DNA of 64,000 bases, from contig OU342634.1 in NCBI GenBank assembly GCA_910589415.1, forward strand, positions 558,001-622,000, in the 5' to 3' direction. The stretch comes from Malachius bipustulatus (lineage: Eukaryota > Arthropoda > Insecta > Coleoptera > Melyridae). The notes below the pieces were generated by a model. The model had not been told where the DNA came from and searched no databases. It worked only from the letters and a program-made list of their open reading frames with translations. Position 1 is the first letter of the stretch. Every line of letters starts with the position of its first letter. The position numbers were made by a program, and so were the translations under genes. Positions 55,544 to 64,000 of the stretch are shown one piece after another.

Positions 55544-56467
55544 TGTAACGAATTCCGAGGCATTCGTAGTTAATTATTATTTATTTTAATTAATCGAGGG
55601 GTTTTATCAGAAAGATTCAGTTTTTACAGCGGTGATTAGCAGGTTATCTCGCCAGCACCGGCTATATAAGCAGACCCAGCGAACAAGCAAGGCAGAGAGC
55701 TTCCGAGGTATTGACTCGCGAATCATCTCCCTTCTGGTGAACTGAGCCAGGAGGTCCCGAACAGGAGGCATGCATTGAGTGCACTCCGACACGTTTCTCC
55801 AGCCGGTAGCAGTGGGTCAATGAATTGAGTTGCACCTAACTGCAATACGGCAACGGGAGATCGATGAGAGTGAATTGAGCTCCCGTCGACTGCCAGTCAC
55901 AGCAGGGTAACAACCGGGACTGTAGTGAGGTCCCGGGCGGGCCCTTTCAGACGGCGCCTGGCCTGCATTGAGGGCCAGACGTCATAAGCGTCGGGATCGC
56001 AACGTATTGAGTTGTCGACCCTAAGCTATTACTAATATCCACCTCGGCATTCCGTGAGCGGGCTTATGTTTTTCAGATTGAGGTGTCCTTGAATAATATC
56101 TCCCAGAAGTCGCCGCGGCGCGTATACCAGAGGCCGCGGCCGCCGCAAGCACGACACGCAACGGGCGATGGCAGTGGAGCGACTGCCGTAGCGAGTACGA
56201 AGCCGGAGATAGCCCGTCCGGGCGACCAATTGACGGAGAGGCGCGCTCTAACGTCGATATCTCCATCCAATCAAGCAGACCGCCGAGAGAAGAGGCCGGC
56301 CCATATCATTCAGGACGCAGTGCTAATATTCAATCATTACAGATATGTGTAAATATGTTTAATTGTAAATAAATGCTTTTATAATTTAGACTGAATTGTC
56401 ACGGGTAAAAGAGGGCACTTATCCATCCCTGTGTGATCATCTCTACCCAACCGAAAATCCCGTTACA
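55544..56467 (+). repeat. 5' LTR of the gag-only element
   Basis: TATATAAG at 55673-55680 predicts transcription from about 55700-55710. AATAAA at 56368-56373 places the R/U5 border near 56390. The stretch between contains the eight-hairpin array listed separately. The 3' LTR carries the same features 2674 bases downstream. Confidence 0.95.
55701..56021 (+). ncRNA. Array of eight hairpins with common loop GNANTGA
   Basis: Hairpins lie at 55701-55722, 55730-55754, 55764-55787, 55815-55836, 55861-55889, 55914-55936, 55953-55983 and 55993-56021. Heptaloops are GTATTGA, GAACTGA, GCATTGA, GAATTGA, GAATTGA, GTAGTGA, GCATTGA and GTATTGA. The pair closing the loop is T-G in six, G-C in the first and C-G in the last. 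Stems of 6 to 11 pairs differ in every hairpin, for example CCTTCTGG/CCAGGAGG, CCGGGAC/GTCCCGG and CTGGCC/GGCCAG. Several share a single bulge three or four pairs below the loop. The array starts where transcription should begin, so it would form the 5' end of the RNA. The 3' LTR copy is at 58375-58695. Confidence 0.8.
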
Positions 56468-56471
56468 AGAT

Positions 56472-56484
56472 TGGCGCCCAACGT
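56472..56484 (+). promoter_or_regulatory. Primer-binding site of the gag-only element
   Basis: TGGCGCCCAACGT matches the first 13 bases of the tRNA-Lys1,2 site, four bases after the LTR. The match ends there, shorter than at 54319. Confidence 0.8.
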
Positions 56485-56672
56485 AAAATTTAAAACTCTT
56501 CAGTAACAGAACCCAGTACAGTACAGTCACAGGATCAGACAGAAGAAAACAGTAACAGTATCTAGCGGGATGAGTGACAAGATTGACGCCGAATATTCAA
56601 GACAGCAGTAACAGCATACAGCACACGACAGAACTGCAACAGAAACAAACAGGAACAGAACCAGGGCACAAG

Positions 56673-58106
56673 ATGGCCAGCAAAAACGGACAAAACAGAA
56701 TCGCTGAATTGGAAGCCGAGTTAGCACGAATAAAACTGGCTCTCCAGTCAGCAAGGGGACCGGCAGCAGCACCAACGGGGTACCACCAGCCGCCGCAAGT
56801 GGAAATAATCAACCAGGCCCTCGAATGGGGACTGCACTTCGACCACAAGCGAGACGACGCAGTCCTCTTCATCGAACGCCTGGAAGAGTTACGGAACACG
56901 TACAGCTTCCCGAAAAGCGGCATGCTGAAGGCGCTACCAGTGCTCCTAGAAGGAGAAACGCTGCTCTGGTACAGGGTCAACAAGGACGACTGGCAGGACT
57001 GGGACCAGTTCGACAGGAGTTTCAAGCGCGCGTTTCTCCCGTACGAGTACCGATTGGCGCTGGAGGAAGAAATCAGAGCCAGGAAACAGAGGCCCAACGA
57101 GTCGATCAGGGAATACGTAACGGAAATACAGACCCTGATGCGACGGGACGGATCGATGTCACCCAGCCAGGAACTCGAGAGAGTGAAGAGGAATATGCGG
57201 CCGGAGTTCCACATCCACCTCCACCTGCATAAAGTCACATCGGTAGCGCACCTCTTAGATATAGCCTGCGCGTTCGAGTCTCTCGAAAGAGAAAGAACCG
57301 CCGCTATATACTGGCCGTCAACCTCCGCGAGCCCGCCGTCAGCGACGACCCTAAGTCAGCCAGGAACACAGGATCCACAGGGCAGTCCTTGCTACAGAGG
57401 CCAACAACAGAACGATGTGGAACAAAAGCCCACATACGTCGAAGAGGAATTAATGTTTATTCAGTGCTGCTCCGCCGGACCAGCAGAGCAGAACAAGACA
57501 GAAGACAGACCGGAACGGTGCAAAACAGGGGACAGACCAGAACAGGCTGCAAGGCAGCACAAAACAGAGAACAGAACCAGACAGTCAGAACAGAAGAAAC
57601 CAGGAAACAGGCCAGAGCAGGCAAAACAGTGCAGCACGAGGCACCAAACAGAGAGCAGGCCAGAGCAGACTGCGCAGAGCACAGAACAGACGAAACAGAA
57701 AAAAGCAGAAATCACAGCAAAACCGAACAGAATAGACGAGAACATGCCAGAGAAGAACAAGACAGCAGAGATTAACAGGACAGGACAGCACAGCAAGACA
57801 GAGCGAAGAGGAGTAAAACTCCACAGAGCAGAGCAGCAGACCAGAGAAGTACACAATAGGGGCTCAGAACCTCTACTAAGCGAGACAAAAGCGGGACCCG
57901 ATAAACGCTTCGACGAAGGAGGAGCCCTGGGGAAAGGCTGCAGGCACGTCAAGGAGGTGTACAGACAGGACAGTCCCTGGAAACCACAACTCATCACCGG
58001 AAAAGGCGACAGGATATTCCAGGAGCATATCCTCGAGCATTGTCCCGGGCCACCGTCCCGAGCGTCGGCCGGACTGATACGGACTTCGAACACGGGGGTG
58101 TTGTGA
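56673..58106 (+). CDS. Gag protein of the gag-only LTR element
   Basis: The ATG at 56673 (MASKNGQNRIAELEAEL) gives 477 residues. The frame is open further upstream, but only from a GTG, and a 13-codon upstream ORF starts at 56570. Residues 1-25 look like a coiled coil. About 40-190 is a retrotransposon Gag domain (VLFIERLEELRNTYSFP, GETLLWYRVNKDDW, FDRSFKRAFLPYEYRLALE, NESIREYVTEIQTLMRR). From about residue 270 to 430 the tail is low-complexity, rich in Gln, Glu, Lys, Arg and Thr, with recurring RPEQ and KTE motifs. No CCHC zinc knuckle is present. The intact frame beside sub-percent LTR divergence suggests selection or recent insertion. It would assemble particles and package RNA while borrowing an RT. 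Codons are GC-rich compared with neighbours. Confidence 0.9.
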   Translation: MASKNGQNRIAELEAELARIKLALQSARGPAAAPTGYHQPPQVEIINQALEWGLHFDHKRDDAVLFIERLEELRNTYSFPKSGMLKALPVLLEGETLLWYRVNKDDWQDWDQFDRSFKRAFLPYEYRLALEEEIRARKQRPNESIREYVTEIQTLMRRDGSMSPSQELERVKRNMRPEFHIHLHLHKVTSVAHLLDIACAFESLERERTAAIYWPSTSASPPSATTLSQPGTQDPQGSPCYRGQQQNDVEQKPTYVEEELMFIQCCSAGPAEQNKTEDRPERCKTGDRPEQAARQHKTENRTRQSEQKKPGNRPEQAKQCSTRHQTESRPEQTAQSTEQTKQKKAEITAKPNRIDENMPEKNKTAEINRTGQHSKTERRGVKLHRAEQQTREVHNRGSEPLLSETKAGPDKRFDEGGALGKGCRHVKEVYRQDSPWKPQLITGKGDRIFQEHILEHCPGPPSRASAGLIRTSNTGVL

Positions 58107-58217
58107 AAAAAGAAAAATCGACAAAATGGTTTGGAGTACATTTTGTTTATTTGTTTCAGGGTATTTCTTTTATTTTCAGGCGCAGCAATTTTTCTTTTTT
58201 TTCCATTGGGCCGGGGA

Positions 58218-59141
58218 TGTAACGAATTCCGAGGCATTCGTAGTTAATTATTATTTATTTTAATTAATCGATGGGTTTTATCAGAAAGATTCAGTTTTTA
58301 CAGCGGTGATTAGCAGGTTATCTCGCCAGCACCGGCTATATAAGCAGACCCAGCGAACAAGCAAGGCAGAGAGCTTCCGAGGTATTGACTCGCGAATCAT
58401 CTCCCTTCTGGTGAACTGAGCCAGGAGGTCCCGAACAGGAGGCATGCATTGAGTGCACTCCGCCACATTTCTCCAGCCGGTAGCAGTGGGTCAATGAATT
58501 GAGTTGCACCTAACTGCAATACGGCAACGGGAGATCGATGAGAGTGAATTGAGCTCCCGTCGACTGCCAGTCACAGCAGGGTAACAACCGGGACTGTAGT
58601 GAGGTCCCGGGCGGGCCCTTTCAGACGGCGCCTGGCCTGCATTGAGGGCCAGACGTCATAAGCGTCGGGATCGCAACGTATTGAGTTGTCGACCCTAAGC
58701 TATTACTAATATCCACCTCGGCATTCCGTGAGCGGGCTTATGTTTTTCAGATTGAGGTGTCCTTGAATAATATCTCCCAGAAGTCGCCGCGGCGCGTATA
58801 CCAGAGGCCGCGGCCGCCGCAAGCACGACACGCAACGGGCGATGGCAGTGGAGCGACTGCCGTAGCGAGTACGAAGCCGGAGATAGCCCGTCCGGGCGAC
58901 CAATTAACGGAGAGGCGCGCTCTAACGTCGATATCTCCATCCAATCAAGCAGACCGCCGAGAGAAGAGGGCGGCCCATATCATTCAGGACGCAGTGCTAA
59001 TATTCAATCATTACAGATATGTGTAAATATGTTTAATTGTAAATAAATGCTTTTATAATTTAGACTGAATTGTCACGGGTAAAAGGGGGCACTTATCCAT
59101 TCCTGCGTGATCATCTCTACCCAACCGAAAATCCCGTTACA
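58218..59141 (+). repeat. 3' LTR of the gag-only element
   Basis: Same length as the 5' LTR with about eight substitutions, for example gaggggt/gatgggt near the start and gtgtgatc/gcgtgatc near the end. None of the noted changes falls in a hairpin stem of the array. Confidence 0.95.
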
Positions 59142-59430
59142 ATACATATATAGGATTGCGTTTCCATCTATTGCATGTGCTTACCTTGTCGGGAGAAACA
59201 GTTTGTTTGTAGGGAATTCGCATTGGTCTGTCTGCCCAATAGAATTTTTTTGTTACTTTGGTCATTGCTTTACCCACTTTTTGGACAAGTGTAGCTTAAT
59301 TGTTGTGTCACCCTGGTATCATTTTCCTTCCCAGCGATAGCTAGGTCAACTGTTTGGTGTCCTTTCTCTACTCAGTGCCAATTCGTTTTTAAAAATTATA
59401 TTTAGGAATCTGTTATCTTTAATCTTAATC

Positions 59431-61480
59431 ATGCAGGTAAACGATTTGTTAGAAGATGAGCTTACATATGAGATCGTAATTCGTGGTGTTCATGCACCGG
59501 ATACTGTCGATGAGAATAGAAGGTTCTTGAGAGGTTTGCTGTCACAGGAAATGAACAATCGGAGCTTTTCTGAAAGTGAGTCGCTCACTACCGCATTTTC
59601 TTTTGAGGAGGACAAGACAAGGTTTGAGACCTCATTGGTCAAGGTCAAGGAGTTAATTGTTCGGTTTGCTCCTGGGTACAGTTCTAATGAACATCGACGC
59701 ATCAGTTCGCGTCTTTTACATCTTTCGGGGAGACTTCGTCGTATGAAACCCAACTCTGATGAAGAAATCAGTCAACTGCAAAATTTGAAAACTCAGTTAA
59801 TTCTCGCAGAATCAGATCTAATCGAGAAGTTAGACGTGAATAATCCCCCATTGTCTCAGAATCCCCCATTGTCTCAGAATTCCCCATTGTCTCAGAATCC
59901 CCCATTGTCTCAGAACCCTCCATTACCTCAGACCTCTGTGCCTCAAGTGAACCAGGTTGTATCGTCTCCACCACTCACTCCAGTCGCACCTCAGCATCGT
60001 TCCACTGTTGTGTCGAGCCCACAATTACCAGCATCTGTCGGATCTGTGAATCAGGTTGGGGAAGCCACTGTATATGGTCGAGAATTTGTTAAAAAGGTGC
60101 CTGTATTTAAATGGGATATACAGGGTGTCCCATAATATGTGGGCAATCTCCCGGATTTGGGTAAATTTCGTAAAAATAAATGAAAAAATAGCTGTAAAAT
60201 TATTTCCTCAGAGACACCCCTACAAAGATATTAGCTGTTGAAGTTGAGGGTTGAAAATCAATTTTTTGCAATAACTTTTTTATTTCTTGACCGATTTTGA
60301 TAATTTTTGGTGTTATTTTGTATTATTTTGAACTGTTTAGAATAGTGTTTGTTAATTTTTGGTATCACATACATAGACCTCGGGATGGCATAACCCCCTC
60401 ATTCACTTGAAATAAAACAATAAAAATAACAATTTTACAGTTTTTTAAGGTTATTTTCTTTTTATTTGACATTTTTTACATAAAAAATGTATCTTTATTT
60501 ATTTCGATAGAGCGAACCGTTATCGAGATAAACGTCCTTCTAATAGGTGATGCGTCGCAGGAACTTTCTAAATTTCTAGTAAATTTTAACAAGATGGCTG
60601 ACCTATGACAGTAAATTGAGCAGGAAACAAAACAATAACTTAATTAAAACACGTCCAGTGTCAAAATATTTCATTTCATGCAGATTCAATTCTAACTGAT
60701 TTTCTGCGTAGTCAGCGTTTCTGTAACTCATTTTAAAATCAGTTAGAATTGAATCTGCATGAAATAAAATCTTTGACACTATTTGACGTGTATTTAATTA
60801 AGTTATTGTTTTGTTTCCTGCTCAATTTACTGTCAAAGGTCAGCCATCTTGTTAAAATTTACTTGAAATTTAGAAAGTTCCTGCGACGCATCACCTATTA
60901 GAAGGACGTTTATCTCGATAACGGTTCGCTCTATCGAAATAAATAAGGATACATTTTTTATGTAAAAAATGTCAAATAAAAATAAAATTAACCTTAAAAA
61001 ACTGTAAAATTATTATTTTCATTGTTTTCTTTCAAGTGAATGAGGGGGTTATGCCATCCCGAGGTCTATGTATGTGCTACCAAAGATTAAGAAACACTAT
61101 TCTGAACATTTCAAAATAATACAAAATAACACCAAAAATTATCAAAATCGGTCAAGAAATAAAAAAGTTATTGCAAAAAATTGATTTTCAACCCTCAACT
61201 TCAACAGCTAATATCTTTGTAGGGGTGTCTCTGAGGAATTAATTTTATAGCTATTTTTTCATTTATTTTTACGAAATTTACCCAAATCCGGGAGATTGCC
61301 CACATATTATGGGACACCCTGTATAGAAGTTTTCAGGTGACGGTTCTCTTGTCCGATTTATGCAGATGGTCGAGTCCCTGATGCCCTCTCGTGGTTGTAC
61401 TAAGGCTGATCTATTTACTTCTGCCTGCGATTTGTTTGAAGGAATTGCATGGACATGGTGGGATAACGGTAATTTTTATC
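59431..61480 (+). pseudogene. Gag of gypsy element 2, split by palindromic element S
   Basis: The ATG at 59431 opens MQVNDLLEDELTYEIVIRGV. A helical N-terminal region is followed by a tandem peptide repeat (NPPLSQ and variants, five units, 59839-59930) and a Pro/Ser-rich spacer. VPVFKWD at about 60095-60116 starts the Gag core, which is broken by element S at 60121-61321. After S the core resumes in FSGDGSLVRFMQMVESL and CDLFEGIAWTWW (to about 61465). With S and one TA removed the frame is continuous except for a TAG at the junction. Soon after, the sequence jumps into RT, so protease and the N-terminal half of RT have been deleted. Confidence 0.8.
60121..61321. mobile_element. Palindromic element S, 1.2 kb
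   Basis: Ends are CAGGGTGTCCCATAATATG and its inverse, flanked by TA. The two arms, about 585 bases each, pair almost throughout and leave a loop of only about 30 bases near 60725. No coding remnant is seen. Similarity between arms is high but not perfect. Confidence 0.92.
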
Positions 61481-61519
61481 ATCCATTGATCTTAAGTCAG
61501 CGTTTTTGCAAATCCTTTA

Positions 61520-62715
61520 GATCAGGAATCCAAGCTTAAAACGGCATTTTCAGTTCGAGGTAAAGGCTTATTTTGTTTCAAACGACTTCCCTTCGGTCTC
61601 AATAACAGTTCCAGTGCCATGTGTCGGTTGATAGATAGTGTTTTAGGACCTGCTCTCGAGCCATTTGTTTTTTATTATTTGGATGACATTATTGTGGCGA
61701 CGAAGGATTTCGAGACGCATCTTCGTGTATTGCGAGATGTTTTTACGATAGGCTGAAAGCGGCAAACCTCACTGTCAACTTTAGAAAATGCAATTTTTGT
61801 CGACCTTTCCTGGACTTTCTCGGTTTCGTGGTTGATGACAAAGGATTGAGGACCAATCCGGAAAAGATTTCCGCCATCGTTAATTTTCCAAGCCCCACTA
61901 CTATCACTCAGATACGTAGGCTCATAGGCATGATTGGGTACTATCGTCGCTTTCTTAAAGACTTTGCTTCCATTGCGCCGCCTATCAACGATCTTCTCAA
62001 GGGTAAAAAGAAAGGTCAACCAGTGATCTGGACTCCTGAGGCTGAAAGGGCTTTCCAGAAAATCAAAATACTCCTGACTAGCGCTCCTATTCTCGCCAGT
62101 CCTGATTTTGCAAAACCATTCACGATTATGTGTGACGCTTCGGATACTGGGGTTGGAGGTATCATTTTTCAGGAGGAGGATGGTCTGGAGCATCCTATCG
62201 CCTTTTTCAGTAAAACATTGAACAAGTATCAGAGGAAGTATTACACCACGGAAAAGGAGCTCCTCGCAGTCCTGCTATCTGTAGAGAAGTTTCGTTGTTA
62301 TGTGGAGGGAACGAAGTTCAAGGTTATTTCAGATCATTCCTCCTTGCAATGGCTTTGGAGCATGAAAGATCCATCACCGCGTTTAGCTAGGTGTCTCCTT
62401 AGGCTTTCTCGATTTAACTTTTCTATTGTTCATCGCAAAGGAGCGGATATTCCTGTTGTGGACGCTTTATCCAGGTCAGGTGTCGATAGTTCTCCTGTCA
62501 CATCTCAGATCTCCGTTTTGGATTTGGCCAAGTTGGTACCGGACAAATGGTACACTGATATGCTATCGAGAGTTCAGGAGGATCCAGACAGGTTTTCCGA
62601 TTTGAAGGTTGAGAAGGGTATTCTCTATAAGCATTTCGTTCCTAAGAGCCTTTCCTCTGAATCAGTCTCGGAGTGGAAAATAGTTGTTCCCACCAAGAAT
62701 CACCCAAAATTTTAA
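61520..62715 (+). pseudogene. Pol of gypsy element 2: RT C-terminal half and RNase H
   Basis: The first frame (61520-61755) reads KTAFSVRGKGLFCFKRLPFG and then FVFYYLDDIIVA, the RT catalytic YLDD box. A frameshift near 61742 moves the frame to 61747-62715: FLGFVVDDKGLRTNPEK and GMIGYYRRFLKDFASIA (RT connection). RNase H follows with IMCDASDTGVGG, YYTTEKELLAVL and VISDHSSLQWLW. ADIPVVDALSR ends the tether. This is Ty3/gypsy order and sequence. The RT N-terminal half and protease are absent, deleted between about 61470 and 61520. A second frameshift at about 62710 separates it from integrase. Confidence 0.92.
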
Positions 62716-63813
62716 AAATGTTTCACGATGACCCAACTGCTGGCCATCTTGGTGTTTTCAAGACCCTTTCTAGGATTACCAACCTGTACTATTGGCCACG
62801 GATGAGGCAATGTGTTCGTTTTCATGTTACCAAATGTAAGGTCTGCTCGAGATGCAAGCCTAGTAATTTGCCCCAGGCTGGACTGATGGAAAAGTATCGG
62901 GAGGTCAAATACCCGTTTCAAATGATTTCGGCTGATTTGTTGGGTCCCTATCCTCGTTCGAATAAGGAAAATCGGTTTGTTTTAGTTGTGTGTGATTGGT
63001 TCACCAAATTTGTTCTTCTGCAACCCTTATCTCATGCAAATCTGCAGCAATCGTCAAATTTATTGAGAACCAAGTCTTCCTCGTTTTTGACGTTCGTCAA
63101 ATTGTGTTGGTGGACAATGGACCACAGTTTATTTCGAGGGAGTTTAGGTCTCTGATGAGGAACTATAATGTTCAGAAGGCCTGGTATACGGCAAAATATC
63201 ACCCGCAGACGAATCCCACAGAGTGAGTTAATAGAACAATCACCACAGCAATTAAGTCATACATCACGGAAGATCACCGAACTTGGGATGAGTCAATATT
63301 TAAGGTAGCACAGGCAATCAGGCTTGCGAAGCATGAGGTTGCGGGATATTCCCCTAGCTTCCTCAATTTTCTCAGAAATGTACCTGTCAATGGTGTTTTT
63401 TACGGCAAAATCACTGATGATGCCAGGAATCCGGTGGACATCTCTGAGGAGGTCGTCAATCCAGAATTTATCCAGAAAGTCCCGGAATTATATCGCAGGG
63501 TGCAGGAACGTCTTCGTCGCTCTTACGAGACCAATAGGGCCAATAGGGGCAGGTATAATTTGCGGAGACGAGATGTTAGTTTTCAGGTCGGCGATCGCGT
63601 GCTCAAGCGCAACTTCCATTTGTCGAAGGCCGCGGATAATTTCAATGCCAAATTGGCACCAAAATTCACCCCCTGTATAATAGACAAGGTTAAATCTCCC
63701 TTAGTCTATGTTGTTAAGATCTTGACGGCAACAAGTTGGGTGACTTTCACATCAAGGATCTGAAACCGGATCCTGCTGAGGATGACTCAGATGGAGATCC
63801 ATTATTGACATGA
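62700..63813 (+). pseudogene. Integrase of gypsy element 2
   Basis: The zinc-binding HH-CC region is present (FHDDPTAGHLGVFKTL, then CKVCSRCK). The core has MISADLLGPYPRS (first Asp), VDNGPQFISREF (second Asp) and YHPQTNPTE (Glu). Frames change near 63040. A TGA at 63224-63226 falls directly after the catalytic Glu, and the same frame then reads on (VNRTITTAIK, then YNLRRRDVSFQVGDRVLKRN) to about 63720. A last frameshift there leads to an acidic C-terminus ending at TGA 63811-63813. The GDRV/LKRN segment is the C-terminal DNA-binding region. Integrase would insert the cDNA. The damage makes this copy inactive. Confidence 0.9.
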
Positions 63814-64000
63814 ACATGAGTTTATATTTTGTTCTTTTTTTTATGAGGTATTTGTTTTGTTTGTATTTTGATTTGGTCATCTTTTAGTTTTAAATTCTGT
63901 CTGGCCGGCCATCGGCGGCTACTGCAAAGGGGTAAGACAGTACAGCCAGCGACCTTCCCCATGAGCCGATCATCTGGCCCACATTTCTTTTCCTCCTTTC
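63814..64000 (+). other. 3' untranslated region of gypsy element 2, runs off the window
   Basis: Non-coding DNA after pol. It contains the inverted ggccggcc core (63903-63910). A 3' LTR should start here or beyond the window, but no start can be fixed. Confidence 0.4.

Larger units (their letters stand above)
55544..59141 (+). mobile_element. Complete gag-only LTR retrotransposon (TR-GAG-like), 3.6 kb
   Basis: Two 924-base LTRs (55544-56467 and 58218-59141) start TGTAACG and end GTTACA. They differ at about 8 positions (roughly 0.9 percent). ATAC flanks the element on both sides (55540-55543 and 59142-59145). A primer site TGGCGCCCAACGT lies at 56472 and a purine-rich tract tgggccgggga at 58207-58217. 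The 1750-base interior encodes only Gag. No protease, RT or integrase is present. It needs enzymes from another element to move. Its GC content is well above its surroundings. Confidence 0.95.

Noticed and set aside
56574..56672. Gag start at 56574
   Set aside because: That frame begins with GTG. The first in-frame ATG is at 56673.
57461..58237. 258-codon minus-strand ORF antisense to the gag
   Set aside because: Cys/Leu-rich shadow of a GC-rich repetitive sense frame. No domain is visible.

Overview
The window looks like a piece of an insect genome, and I infer a beetle. It is AT-rich and dense with transposons, and I recognise no host protein-coding gene on either strand. Nearly everything is mobile DNA: Ty3/gypsy-type and BEL/Pao-like LTR elements, jockey/CR1-type and R1-clade LINEs, piggyBac, a P-element derivative, PIF/Harbinger elements, tRNA-derived SINEs, and many Tc1/mariner-related inverted-repeat elements ending in CAGGGTG at TA target sites. 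The beetle inference rests on one R1-clade LINE flanked by CCTGA/TCAGG repeats, the telomeric motif of many Coleoptera. No species can be named.

Layout. 1-3760: minus-strand gypsy element (RT start, protease, gag split by one in-frame TGA, tRNA-Lys-type primer site, part of an LTR). 3763-7544: hairpin-rich non-coding DNA with repeat arrays. 7545-8769: BEL/Pao-like gag start, primer site and LTR on the minus strand. 9650-12880: minus-strand LINE with a plus-strand LINE tail inside it. 13542-27796: a nest about seven insertions deep (inverted-repeat element, Harbinger-like element, LINE, inverted-repeat element, second inverted-repeat element, mariner-like transposon, SINE). 27800-32040: inverted-repeat element, LINE tail, R1-clade LINE between telomere-like repeats. 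32265-35205: a young mariner-like transposon with near-identical 620-bp ends and a transposase broken by one TAG. 36060-46396: further inverted-repeat elements, LINE tails, a Harbinger remnant and a SINE. 46401-50232: piggyBac carrying two insertions. 50241-52187: another inverted-repeat element. About 52200-64000: a decayed plus-strand gypsy element that received a Harbinger-like element, a complete 3.6-kb gag-only LTR element and a 1.2-kb palindrome.

How the parts relate. The window reads as an insertion chronology. Removing one inverted-repeat element restores the piggyBac reading frame, which fixes the ends of that family as CAGGGTG at duplicated TA. Several short inverted-repeat elements keep only the first 30 to 50 codons of a DUF4817-type transposase, so they are internal-deletion derivatives. 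The two autonomous-like mariner elements and two short families repeat the terminal motif inside each end, an IR/DR layout.

The most unusual signal is in the gag-only LTR element. Downstream of its TATA box, inside the LTR, there are eight consecutive hairpins. Their stems all differ, but all display the loop GNANTGA with a covarying closing pair. A second, unrelated array at 6384-6738 also keeps its loop while swapping its stem. Both look like RNA-level elements.
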